NCBI GenBank assembly: GCA_015060625.1
Contig: SUYC01000003.1
Coordinates: 124,001-188,000, forward strand
DNA: 64,000 nt
Direction: 5' to 3'
Source of the DNA: Xylanibacter ruminicola
Lineage (GTDB): Bacteria; Bacteroidota; Bacteroidia; Bacteroidales; Bacteroidaceae
In this document: positions 7,615-15,714 of the stretch, piece after piece
Layout: each line of letters begins with the position of its first letter
Position numbering within the stretch: position 1 is the stretch's first letter
Made by a program: the position numbers and the translations under genes
Notes under the pieces: model-generated
What the model saw: only the letters and a program-made list of their open reading frames with translations
Database searches by the model: none
Told to the model about the DNA's origin: nothing

Positions 7615-8231
7615 GCAGCGAGAAATATCATTACGAAGCGGGGGCCGTACATAACGACAACCATAAGGAGATTAATATCGGCAGCGTGAGCGAAAAGGCG
7701 CTGGGCGATATCCTGAAACACTTTCTGAAGGATGATGCCGAGGATACGGCGTTTGAGGAGGTGAGGGATGACGAGCCTGTACCACAGCCTAAGACCGCAA
7801 CTGTAGAACAAGAGACTTTTGCCAATAGGGTAAAGGCTATCATCCGAAAGGCGGCTACTAAGAACGGGCAGCGGATTGAGAGTCATGCACGTGGTAACAC
7901 GGGCGCGTACATATATTATATAGATGCAGATGCTTTTTGCCAGGCGATGGACGAGATGGTGAACAACTATGCCGACAGCTTAACACAACTGCTGGGTGGC
8001 TCGCTTAACTGCGTGCAGGTAACCAAGGTGTGTTTCTTTGTGGGTAGTGTTATCCGAATGCATGTGATTAACGATGCGAACCTGCAAACGGTGGATGTGC
8101 TGTTTGCTTTCGAGGATTATTACGACAACCTGCAAACGGTGCAGGCTAAGCTTAGCGATAAGCGTACAACAAGCGAACAAAACGTGATTTTGGGTACATT
8201 CGAAGGACTTTTGCGTAAGCATAAATCCTGA
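7611..8231 (+). CDS. Hypothetical protein, translationally coupled (206 aa)
   Basis: It starts at the ATGA overlap with the preceding gene. Residues 5-22 carry the shared motif YHYEAGAVHNDNHKEINIGS. Residues 40-70 are acidic and proline-rich, probably a linker (EEVRDDEPVPQPKTATVEQE). Residues 75-206 form a compact alpha/beta domain (FANRVKAIIRKAATKNGQRIE ... DADAFCQAMDEMVNNY). No catalytic signature is evident. The shared motif suggests that this protein and its partner bind each other or a common ligand through this segment, which is an inference. No terminator hairpin is evident before the next gene. Confidence 0.7.
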   Translation: MSSEKYHYEAGAVHNDNHKEINIGSVSEKALGDILKHFLKDDAEDTAFEEVRDDEPVPQPKTATVEQETFANRVKAIIRKAATKNGQRIESHARGNTGAYIYYIDADAFCQAMDEMVNNYADSLTQLLGGSLNCVQVTKVCFFVGSVIRMHVINDANLQTVDVLFAFEDYYDNLQTVQAKLSDKRTTSEQNVILGTFEGLLRKHKS

Positions 8232-8238
8232 ATTACCT

Positions 8239-8347
8239 TGAATAACTTTCAGGTTATTTAGAGTTATTCAGTAAGACTTTGATTATCAGATAGTTGCTGA
8301 TTAAAAGTTTTGCTGAATAACTTTGTTTTTATCGATAGTTATTTAGA
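8239..8347. repeat. Operator-like repeats upstream of the 139-aa gene
   Basis: TGAATAACTTT occurs at 8239-8249 and 8314-8324, each followed by GTTATTTAGA (8253-8262 and 8338-8347), with GTTATTCA (8264-8271) in inverse orientation. The last repeat overlaps the promoter region (AATCTTTG near 8346-8353). A repressor-binding site is possible. Confidence 0.45.
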
Positions 8348-8419
8348 ATCTTTGCCAACGGAAATCAGAAATGACGACCGCTGGTAAATTTTATGTTTAA
8401 TTCTAAATAACAAAAGTAA

Positions 8420-8839
8420 ATGGAAACAAGATTTGAAACAGAGAATGGTAAGGTGCAGGATGTACAGGTTAGTTTGACATTGCAGTATCTGGCTCCTTGG
8501 GTTGAGAAGACCGATGGCTTGGAGTCGGTTGGCGCCTGGGAGAACAACTTAGCCACCAAAATGATGGTAAAGCTGTTGGAGCTCTGGATAACACCAGAGA
8601 GCCGTGAGGAGGTGGAGAAGGTGCTGGAGTACTATCACCCAGTGGATCGCGCAGCGATGGCTTATGCACTGGTGGTGTATGTGATGACGGGTCACAAGAT
8701 GGAGTTTAAGAGTGCCGTGGCTACCCAGCACTACAAAAGGTTCTGCAAAATGCTGAAGGAGGACATGCCACAGCTGATGTTTGCTAACCACATGAAGTAC
8801 ATGGTGTATAAGTACGGACCTAAGAAAATTAAACATTAA
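8420..8839 (+). CDS. Hypothetical protein of the DUF3987 neighbourhood (139 aa)
   Basis: This is a cytoplasmic, mostly helical protein with no signal peptide. Visible features are an acidic/aromatic N-terminus (LQYLAPWVEKTDGLESVGAWENN), a central helix pair (ESREEVEKVLEYYHPVDRAAMAYALVVYVMTGHKM) and a basic end (YKYGPKKIKH). I recognise no domain. It is the first of three collinear genes that end with the DUF3987 primase-helicase and is preceded by operator-like repeats. An accessory or regulatory role for that module is an inference from position only. An A/T-rich 108-nt gap separates it from the next gene. Confidence 0.6.
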   Translation: METRFETENGKVQDVQVSLTLQYLAPWVEKTDGLESVGAWENNLATKMMVKLLELWITPESREEVEKVLEYYHPVDRAAMAYALVVYVMTGHKMEFKSAVATQHYKRFCKMLKEDMPQLMFANHMKYMVYKYGPKKIKH

Positions 8840-8947
8840 AAAATTAAACATTTTACATTAACTGAGGCGGAGGCGTAGTGGAGGAAGTCTACGTAGTGAA
8901 AATGGCCAAATTCCGACACCAACCTTCACTCACAATTTCGCTAAGTT

Positions 8948-9268
8948 ATGAAAAAGTTAATATTAATAGATGAAGAAGTTTTGGTGCGCCTCATGGAAGG
9001 TAAGCACGTAGAGGGTTCACTGTTTCGTGATAAGTGGACAGGTATCATAACATTTAACGCCTACAAGCGCCTGCAGAAAAAGCGTGCTAAGGATGTGCTG
9101 ATTAAGAAAACTCCTTGGGGCTGGGTAAAGGCATCGGTAGCTCGAAAGAAGCGATTTACCAGTGTGCCTAATGACATTACGCTCGAAGAGCAGTTGGAGC
9201 TAATGGATCAGGAGAACGAGCTGGCAAAGCGTGCCCTGATTGAGAGTTATATCATAGAATGTGTATAA
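8948..9268 (+). CDS. Hypothetical basic protein upstream of DUF3987 gene (106 aa)
   Basis: The protein is small and basic. A central block (WTGIITFNAYKRLQKKRAKDVLIKKTPWGWVKASVARKKR) is rich in Lys/Arg and Trp, consistent with nucleic-acid binding. A helical acidic C-terminus follows (EEQLELMDQENELAKRALIESYI). The stop is 16 nt before the start of the DUF3987 gene, whose Shine-Dalgarno lies in the gap. Genes of this size regularly precede DUF3987 genes in Bacteroidota, but I cannot name the family with confidence. Co-transcription with the DUF3987 gene is likely. Confidence 0.6.
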   Translation: MKKLILIDEEVLVRLMEGKHVEGSLFRDKWTGIITFNAYKRLQKKRAKDVLIKKTPWGWVKASVARKKRFTSVPNDITLEEQLELMDQENELAKRALIESYIIECV

Positions 9269-9284
9269 AGAAAGGAGGATAAGT

Positions 9285-11768
9285 ATGGGATTTAGCTATC
9301 AGAAGAATTTCAGTAACCCTACGCTGCCTGTAGACGAGCCCCAATTCTGGGGCCTCGTCAAGGCAACAAAATGGGCAGAGGACATCGATAAGTATCGTGA
9401 AACTGGCGAGGCATCGTTGAAACGAAAACTACCAGCGTTTATCTTCCAGGCCACGTTTGATGAAACTACATCTAAGGCTGGTAAAACAGGTGCCTGGCGT
9501 AAACAGGCTGCTACCCGCTTGACAGGGCTTGTGGTGATGGATATCGACCACTTGAAGAGTGAAGAGTTAAGAGTGAAGAGTGAAGAGTTTACTGCTGCCG
9601 ATTTTTCGCAGAAAGCAAAAGATCTGGGCATTCTCCTCATCTACATTACACCTAGTGGGCATGGACTAAAGATTGTGTTTAAAGCCCGTTTGGATTGGGG
9701 TAATCTCATCGACAATCAGCATGCCATGGCAAAGGTGCTTGGTGTGGAGGTTGACGAAAGTTGCAAGGACGCATCGCGCATGTCGTTCATCTGCAAAGAA
9801 TCGGACATTTTATACATTGACAAAGAACTTTTTACTTATGAGAACAAAGAATTTGCTGAAAAATATAATGATGAGTATCGTGCTGGTCATAGTGGTAATA
9901 CTAAGGCTGATATTGTGGCCAACCCGAGTGTTAAACAAGCGTCTGCAGAAGATGGGCAAGTGGGCACTGAGCAAGTATCAACCCCTGTAATGTGGCGTGG
10001 TTATGATATACAGCGTATTATTGATGCTCGCTATGCAGCCAAGCTGCCATGCGAAGCCGATAGCAACCGTCACAACGAAAGTCTTAAACTGGCCACTGAC
10101 CTCATGCTTATGCTTGACAAAGACAAGGCTAAAGTGCTGCGTGTGGTTGAGGCGCAGTCGTGGGTACAGGAAATCATCGACGAACGTAACGAAAATGTGG
10201 TACAAACAGTGGAATCTGCTGCCAGTTGTATTGCTGAAAAGGAGAAAAAATATGCTTCTTCTCTACCTTCAAAGGCGATGCTCGCCGCGATTCAGGAGTA
10301 CTGTGGCCAAACGTATCAGGAAATCACGAAAACGTCGTCGCAGACGGCGGCGGTGGTGCTGAAGGATGATACCATGGCTCAGATGCTGTGGGAATGGGGT
10401 GAAGAGATTGAGGCCCTGAGCGAGTATTATCCAGCCTTGAAGGATGTGTGCAAGGGCTTAAAGCACAACCAGTACCCAGCAGCCCTGTTTGTAGCAGGCG
10501 GCCTGCTGATGACGCTGATGACACGATGCACGTATCGCTTTTACCATCGACCAGAAGAGTTGCGACGATTGAACAACTCAACGCTGATTATTGGCGATCC
10601 TGCCAGCGGTAAGAGCTTTGCCACCCGCTTGTTTAAGCTGCTGGCAGCACCTATCATCGAGGCTGACCAAGTGGGTAAGGAGGCCATTAATGTCTATCGT
10701 GAACAGATGCGCACCAAGGGCGCCAACAAGGAGAAGCCTAAGAAGCCCAAAGTGATTGTACGTGTACACCCAGCACGAACCTCGAATGCCCAGTTTATTC
10801 AGGACATGGTGAACAGCGTGGAGGAGGTGGATGGCGAGCCCATGCAGCTGCACATGCTGACGTTTGATACCGAGCTGGACAACACCATCTGCGTGCAGAA
10901 GGGCGGCTCGTGGATCGACAAGCAGAGCATGGAACTGAAGGCGTTCCACAACGAGGAGGATGGTCAGGCTTACTCGAACAACGACTCGATCCTGCAGGAT
11001 TTCTTCGTGACCTGGAACTACATCTACACGGGTACGCCCATCGCGCTGAAAAAGAAGGTGAACGCGCAGAACTTTGGCTCAGGACTGGCCACCCGACTGA
11101 CCTGCATTCCGCTGCCTGCTACCAACTTTAAGATGATGACGCGCGAGAACACGGTGGATTACGACAGCGACAACCGCTTAAAGGAATGGGCTAAAAAGTT
11201 GGATCGTACCAAGGGCGAACTCTCAGTACAGAAGCTGGTAGATGAACTCTACGACTGGACAGCCCGTCGAATGGCCGATGCAGAAGAGAACGACAGCAAA
11301 GCCGACGAGATGCTGCTAAAGCGTTGTGCCTACCATGGATTGAACTTCTCGGCTCCGTTTATCGTGATGCGCCACTGGGGCAGTCTGCATCAGGAAGGCA
11401 ACTACTGGTGTGGTACATTCGAAACGGACGAAATCGATTGGCGATTGGCCGAACTGATAGTAAACATGCAGTACGCCTGCCAGCGTTACTACTTTGGTGC
11501 AATGGCCGAAGCCTACTTCGACAATAAACTGAAGGATGCCAGTGTAAACGTACAGCGACGCAAAAAGACCTACGAGGGTTTTGACCGCCTACCTGATGAA
11601 TTTACCATCGATGATGTGGTGCGCTGTTTTAAGCTGAATAGCAGTTCATCTGCCCGTTCAAGGGTATTCCGATTGCAGAAAGACCGATTGATAGAAAAGG
11701 CCAGTGAGTATTTTGAAAACGGAACCACCAAAGCTAAGTACAAGAAAACGGGTATACAGATGCTTTAA
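9285..11768 (+). CDS. DUF3987 primase-helicase with BT4734/VirE-N-like N-terminal domain (827 aa)
   Basis: The start is placed at ATG 9285 because a strong AAAGGAGG (9271-9278) sits 6 nt upstream. Residues about 20-200 are BT4734/VirE_N-like, with a VVMDIDHL motif (Asp86, Asp88) and SGHGLKIVF (124 onward) reminiscent of archaeo-eukaryotic primases. The DUF3987 part has a Walker A (GDPASGKS near 436-443) and a long ATPase core. A helicase-primase role in replication of a mobile or cryptic element is inferred. Residues 91-102 (KSEELRVKSEEF) are encoded by a tandem repeat of intergenic type, apparently inserted in frame just after the DxD motif. A GTTGCA octamer array follows the stop. Confidence 0.85.
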   Translation: MGFSYQKNFSNPTLPVDEPQFWGLVKATKWAEDIDKYRETGEASLKRKLPAFIFQATFDETTSKAGKTGAWRKQAATRLTGLVVMDIDHLKSEELRVKSEEFTAADFSQKAKDLGILLIYITPSGHGLKIVFKARLDWGNLIDNQHAMAKVLGVEVDESCKDASRMSFICKESDILYIDKELFTYENKEFAEKYNDEYRAGHSGNTKADIVANPSVKQASAEDGQVGTEQVSTPVMWRGYDIQRIIDARYAAKLPCEADSNRHNESLKLATDLMLMLDKDKAKVLRVVEAQSWVQEIIDERNENVVQTVESAASCIAEKEKKYASSLPSKAMLAAIQEYCGQTYQEITKTSSQTAAVVLKDDTMAQMLWEWGEEIEALSEYYPALKDVCKGLKHNQYPAALFVAGGLLMTLMTRCTYRFYHRPEELRRLNNSTLIIGDPASGKSFATRLFKLLAAPIIEADQVGKEAINVYREQMRTKGANKEKPKKPKVIVRVHPARTSNAQFIQDMVNSVEEVDGEPMQLHMLTFDTELDNTICVQKGGSWIDKQSMELKAFHNEEDGQAYSNNDSILQDFFVTWNYIYTGTPIALKKKVNAQNFGSGLATRLTCIPLPATNFKMMTRENTVDYDSDNRLKEWAKKLDRTKGELSVQKLVDELYDWTARRMADAEENDSKADEMLLKRCAYHGLNFSAPFIVMRHWGSLHQEGNYWCGTFETDEIDWRLAELIVNMQYACQRYYFGAMAEAYFDNKLKDASVNVQRRKKTYEGFDRLPDEFTIDDVVRCFKLNSSSSARSRVFRLQKDRLIEKASEYFENGTTKAKYKKTGIQML

Positions 11769-11772
11769 CGGT

Positions 11773-11802
11773 GTTGCAGAGTTGCAAAGTTGCACAGTTG
11801 CA
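11773..11802 (+). repeat. GTTGCA octamer array, third copy
   Basis: Four GTTGCA units with exact 8-bp period (11773, 11781, 11789, 11797) lie 5 nt after the DUF3987 stop. They match the arrays at 1659-1688 and 1817-1846. Confidence 0.85.
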
Positions 11803-11834
11803 TAGAGTAAAATGTAATAATTAAAAATTGAAGA

Positions 11835-11948
11835 ATGCAGGAGTTTGATGAATTGCTGATAGAAAAGAATCGCTATGGTGCCATCTGGGTACACTTTGCG
11901 GTAAGGCCGAAAGAAAATCGGCATAAAATACAATTTATTAATGCATAA
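11835..11948 (+). pseudogene. C-terminal fragment of an M15-type D-Ala-D-Ala peptidase
   Basis: This is a 37-codon ORF beginning MQEFDELLIEKN and containing WVHFAVRPKENRHKIQF. The spacing of FDELI, the W-V-H triad and the following NR-K matches the extreme C-terminus of peptidase M15_3/phage-endolysin-like carboxypeptidases (xFDqLI ... wVHvs ... NRrk), where the His ligates zinc. Everything before this point is missing, so it cannot be an active enzyme. In related clusters a wall hydrolase follows HU and smalltalk genes, and this fragment may be what remains of that hydrolase. A terminator follows immediately. Confidence 0.5.
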
Positions 11949-11953
11949 AAAAA

Positions 11954-11983
11954 CAGCGGGGCTTGGGGGCTCCGCTGCTTTTT
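11954..11983. terminator. Bidirectional terminator
   Basis: CAGCGG (11954-11959) pairs with CCGCTG (11972-11977). It is flanked by A-run and T-run and serves both the plus-strand module and purM on the minus strand. Confidence 0.8.
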
Positions 11984-11999
11984 ATATGTGTAAACGGGT

Positions 12000-13166
12000 T
12001 TACTCGTAGTCGAATGTGCCGAACTCGCTCTTGATGGTAAGGCTCTTTTTGCCTTCCTCGATATGACCAACAATTTGTGCGTCGATGTTAAATGATTTCG
12101 AAATCTCAATCACTTTTTCGGCTACCTCAGGACGTACGTAGATTTCCATGCGATGACCCATGTTGAATACCTGGTACATCTCCTTCCAGTCGGTGCCAGA
12201 ACACTCGTGGATAGCGTGGAAGAGTGGGGGTACAGGGAACATATTGTCCTTAATTACGCGGCAGTTGTCGCTCACAAAGTGCAGTACTTTTGTCTGGGCA
12301 CCACCTGTGCAATGAACCATACCGTGGATTTCGGGGCGCATTTCGTCGAGCAGTTTCTTAATGACAGGAGCGTAAGTGCGGGTGGGTGAGAGCACGAGCT
12401 GACCGGCGTTAACGGGCGAACCCTCGACGGCATCGGTCAGTTTGTATTTGCCGCTGTACACAAGTTTGTCGGGTACAGCATGATCGTAACTCTCAGGATA
12501 GTTCTCTGCCAGATATTTGGCAAATACATCGTGGCGTGCCGAAGTGAGTCCATTTGAACCCATACCGCCGTTGTAGCGCTTCTCGTAGGTGGCCTGACCA
12601 GTTGAAGATAAACCAACAATCACGTCGCCTGGACGGATGTTAGCATTGTCGATCACGTCGGAACGCTTCATACGGCAGGTTACGGTGCTATCAACGATGA
12701 TGGTGCGTACCAGATCGCCTACATCAGCAGTTTCACCGCCTGTTGGGTAGATGCCGATACCCATTTCGCGTAGCTCGGCGAGCAGTTCGTCGGTACCATT
12801 GATAACAGCTGAGATAACCTCGCCGGGGATGAGCATCTTGTTACGACCGATGGTGCTTGATACCAGAATATTATCTACAGCACCTACACAAAGCAGGTCG
12901 TCGGTATTCATCACGATAGCGTCCTGAGCAATACCCTTCCATACAGACAGGTCGCCAGTTTCCTTCCAATACATGTAGGCAAGGGCCGATTTGGTGCCTG
13001 CGCCATCGGCGTGCATGATGTTACAATACTCTGGGTCGCCTCCTAAGATATCGGGAATAATCTTGCAGAAGGCCTGTGGGAAAATTCCTTTGTCAATGTT
13101 CTTGATAGCGTTGTGTACGTCTTCTTTTGCTGCCGAAACACCACGCATCATATAACGGTTGTCCAT
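12000..13166 (-). CDS. purM: Phosphoribosylformylglycinamidine cyclo-ligase (AIR synthase)
   Basis: PurM catalyses the ATP-dependent ring closure of FGAM to AIR in purine synthesis. The 388-aa protein shows family landmarks HADGAGTKSALAY near residue 55, MNTDDLLCVGA near 90, YPTGGETADV near 150 and CTGGAQTKVLHF near 290. It is about 40 residues longer than the enterobacterial enzyme, as is usual in Bacteroidota. The start is taken as ATG 13166 (MDNRYMMRG); a TTG three codons upstream is less likely. It is last in a minus-strand run phoH-purC-ubiE-aroE-purM with short A/T-rich gaps, suggesting one transcription unit. Confidence 0.95.
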   Translation of the reverse strand: MDNRYMMRGVSAAKEDVHNAIKNIDKGIFPQAFCKIIPDILGGDPEYCNIMHADGAGTKSALAYMYWKETGDLSVWKGIAQDAIVMNTDDLLCVGAVDNILVSSTIGRNKMLIPGEVISAVINGTDELLAELREMGIGIYPTGGETADVGDLVRTIIVDSTVTCRMKRSDVIDNANIRPGDVIVGLSSTGQATYEKRYNGGMGSNGLTSARHDVFAKYLAENYPESYDHAVPDKLVYSGKYKLTDAVEGSPVNAGQLVLSPTRTYAPVIKKLLDEMRPEIHGMVHCTGGAQTKVLHFVSDNCRVIKDNMFPVPPLFHAIHECSGTDWKEMYQVFNMGHRMEIYVRPEVAEKVIEISKSFNIDAQIVGHIEEGKKSLTIKSEFGTFDYE

Positions 13167-13192
13167 AATTATCAATTATTAATTATCAATTT

Positions 13193-13942
13193 TTACTTTT
13201 CGTGCCAGAATTCCCATGAAGCAAACGCTTGTAAGAGCAGCATTTCGAGGCCGTTCTTAACCTCGGCACCGTACTTGGCGCCCTTGCGCATAAACAGCGT
13301 TTGGTCGGGGTTATAAATGAGGTCGTAAAGGATGGTGTGCGAGTCCATAGCCTCGTAAGGCAACTGGGGGCACTCGTCGGTTTTGGGATACATGCCTAAT
13401 GGCGTGCAGTTAACGATGACGTTGTACTCCTTGACAACCTCGGGTGTAATCTGGCTGTACTGAATGGTGTTGGGACGCTCGTAGCGGCTTACAAATACGG
13501 GCTCGATGCCTATTGACTTGAGTCCGAAATTGATTGCTTTTGAGGCGCCACCGGTTCCCAGAATAAGGGCTTTTTGATGCCACTTAGGGTCGATCATGCT
13601 CTCAATGCTCTGAGTGAACCCGATGACATCGCTGTTATAGCCCTTGAGCAGTGTTTTGTTCTTCTCATGGACCACACGGATCACATTGACAGCGCCGATG
13701 GCTCGCGCTTCGGGCGAGATGCTGTCGAGGAAAGGAATCACCTTCTCTTTGTAAGGGATGGTGACGTTAAGACCTTTAAGGTTGGGATTGCGGTCGATGA
13801 TCTCAGGGAGTTCGTCGATCGTGGGAATCTCAAAGTTCTCATACTTGGCGTTGATACCTTCGTCGGCAAACTTCTGGTTGAAGTAGCTGATGGAGAACGA
13901 ATGTCCCAAAGGGTAACCGATAAGTCCGTATTTGTCCATCAT
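13193..13942 (-). CDS. aroE: Shikimate dehydrogenase
   Basis: AroE reduces 3-dehydroshikimate to shikimate with NADPH in aromatic amino acid synthesis. The 249-aa protein has the substrate-site motif GYPLGHSFS (residues 9-17), the catalytic Lys/Asp region NVTIPYKEKV (59-68), the nucleotide-binding loop LGTGGASKA (about 128-136) and NCTPLGMYP (177-185). Its length is slightly below the Escherichia coli enzyme, typical of Bacteroidota. Either of two adjacent Met codons (13942, 13939) may start it. It lies between ubiE and purM in the same orientation. Confidence 0.93.
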   Translation of the reverse strand: MMDKYGLIGYPLGHSFSISYFNQKFADEGINAKYENFEIPTIDELPEIIDRNPNLKGLNVTIPYKEKVIPFLDSISPEARAIGAVNVIRVVHEKNKTLLKGYNSDVIGFTQSIESMIDPKWHQKALILGTGGASKAINFGLKSIGIEPVFVSRYERPNTIQYSQITPEVVKEYNVIVNCTPLGMYPKTDECPQLPYEAMDSHTILYDLIYNPDQTLFMRKGAKYGAEVKNGLEMLLLQAFASWEFWHEK

Positions 13943-13977
13943 TTTATTATTAATTTAACAATTTGTTATTTTACAAT

Positions 13978-14709
13978 TTATTTCGTAGCTGTGTAAAGCG
14001 TACAAATGCCGAATGTAAGCCTTCGGAACGAGGCTTCGGCAAAGCCTGCATTCATCAGGATATTTTCCATACGCTCGCCCTGGGGGAACGCCTCGATGGT
14101 TTTGGTGAGATATGAGTAGGCGCTGGTGTCGCGCGATATCATGCGGCCATAGATGGGGAGTACCGTGTGCGAGTAGATGTGGAACAGTTGCTTCATGGGG
14201 AACTTAACGGGTGTGGTAAGTTCGACGATGCTGAGATGGCCACCAGGCTTGAGTACGCGATACATCTCGCGCAAACCGGCATCAAGGTCGGCAAAATTGC
14301 GAATGCCGAAAGCTGCAGTAACGGCATCGAAGCTGTTGCTATTATAAGATAGGTGTAGGCAGTCTTCTTTCTCGAAGGTTATTACGCTGTCGAGTCCGAG
14401 TGCTTTTACCTTCTGTCGGCCAATCTCCATCATCCCCTCGCTGATGTCGGCGCCCACCACGTGGGCAGGATGCAACATCTGGGTGGCCAGAATGGCAAAA
14501 TCGCCAGTGCCTGTGGCTATATCGAGTAGCGACTGGGGCTTGAATGGCGCCAAAGCCTTGATGGCTTTTCGGCGCCAGCCCTTGTCGATGTCCCACGACA
14601 AACGGTGGTTAAGTTTATCGTAGGTAGGGGCAATGTTATCAAACATTTGCTCTACCTGCGTGGCTTTCTCACCTTCGCCGTATGGTTTTATCTTCTCCTG
14701 ATCGTACAT
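13978..14709 (-). CDS. ubiE: Demethylmenaquinone methyltransferase (UbiE/MenG)
   Basis: This SAM-dependent methyltransferase performs the last step of menaquinone synthesis. Motif I is [13 protein letters not shown], with downstream [33 protein letters not shown] and ELTTPVKFP as in the family. The start is ATG 14709 ([13 protein letters not shown]), giving 243 aa; the longer open frame upstream overlaps purC and encodes non-homologous sequence. The motif order and N-terminal [17 protein letters not shown] are characteristic. It lies 19 nt downstream of purC. Confidence 0.93.
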   Translation of the reverse strand: MYDQEKIKPYGEGEKATQVEQMFDNIAPTYDKLNHRLSWDIDKGWRRKAIKALAPFKPQSLLDIATGTGDFAILATQMLHPAHVVGADISEGMMEIGRQKVKALGLDSVITFEKEDCLHLSYNSNSFDAVTAAFGIRNFADLDAGLREMYRVLKPGGHLSIVELTTPVKFPMKQLFHIYSHTVLPIYGRMISRDTSAYSYLTKTIEAFPQGERMENILMNAGFAEASFRRLTFGICTLYTATK

Positions 14710-14728
14710 ACTAGTTGAGAGTTGACAG

Positions 14729-15685
14729 TTAGCGAGATTTGAATGCCGACAGCCATGTGCTGACGTTCTTCTCGATGCGCTGAGCGATGTCCTCGTTGCT
14801 GGTTTCGCGCTCAAACTTCTCACCTACGATGTGCTCATAAAGTTCGATGTAGCGATCAGATACACTCTCGGCATACTCATCTGTAATCTCAGGCATTACC
14901 TGTCCGGGCTCGTTCATAAAGTCGTGCTCGATGAGCCACTGGCGTACGAACTCTTTTGAGAGTTGGCGCTGGGGCTCACCCTTGGCCAGTTTCTCCTCGT
15001 AACCATCGGCATAGAAGTAACGACTTGAGTCGGGTGTGTGAATCTCGTCGATCAGATAAACCTTACCATCACGCTTGCCAAACTCATACTTGGTGTCAAC
15101 GAGAATTAATCCGCGTTTGGCGGCAATCTCCTGTCCGCGTGCAAAAATCTTGCGGGTGTAATCCTCCATAATAGCATAGTCCTCGGCTGACACGATACCC
15201 TGAGCGATAATCTCTTCCTTCGAGATGTTCATGTCGTGACCTTCATCGGCTTTAGTGGTTGGGGTGATGATGGGCTCTGGAAAACGCTCATTCTCTTTCA
15301 TGCCATCGGGCAGTTTAACACCGCACAGTTCGCGGCAACCGTTCTTGTACTCGCGCCAAGCCGAACCGGTAAGAATGCTACGGATAATCATCTCTACACG
15401 GAAACCTTCGCACTTCAGACCAACGGTTACCATGGGATCGGGGGTAGCCAGTTTCCAGTTGGGACAGATGTCGGTAGTGGCATCAAGGAACTTGGCTGCA
15501 ATCTGATTGAGTACCTGACCCTTGAAGGGGATGCCCTTTGGCAGTACTACATCGAATGCTGAAATACGATCGGTGGCTACCATCACCATCAGATCGTCGT
15601 TAATGTTGTAAACGTCACGAACCTTGCCGTGATAAACGCTCTTCTGACCTGCGAACTTAAAGTCCGTCTTAGTTAATGCTTTCAT
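14729..15685 (-). CDS. purC: Phosphoribosylaminoimidazole-succinocarboxamide synthase
   Basis: PurC (SAICAR synthase) joins CAIR and aspartate with ATP in purine synthesis. The 318-aa protein shows [30 protein letters not shown] near the N-terminus, the conserved [15 protein letters not shown] block and [29 protein letters not shown], which carries the metal- and ATP-contacting residues. Its length fits the long form common in Bacteroidota and fungi. It is transcribed with ubiE, aroE and purM, so two purine genes are in the same run. Confidence 0.95.
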   Translation of the reverse strand: MKALTKTDFKFAGQKSVYHGKVRDVYNINDDLMVMVATDRISAFDVVLPKGIPFKGQVLNQIAAKFLDATTDICPNWKLATPDPMVTVGLKCEGFRVEMIIRSILTGSAWREYKNGCRELCGVKLPDGMKENERFPEPIITPTTKADEGHDMNISKEEIIAQGIVSAEDYAIMEDYTRKIFARGQEIAAKRGLILVDTKYEFGKRDGKVYLIDEIHTPDSSRYFYADGYEEKLAKGEPQRQLSKEFVRQWLIEHDFMNEPGQVMPEITDEYAESVSDRYIELYEHIVGEKFERETSNEDIAQRIEKNVSTWLSAFKSR

Positions 15686-15714
15686 CTTATTATCTATCTA
15701 TTTGACAATTTCCT

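Noticed and set aside
14710..14823. Extended N-terminus of UbiE
   Set aside because: It overlaps the end of purC and encodes unrelated sequence. The family starts near [14 protein letters not shown].
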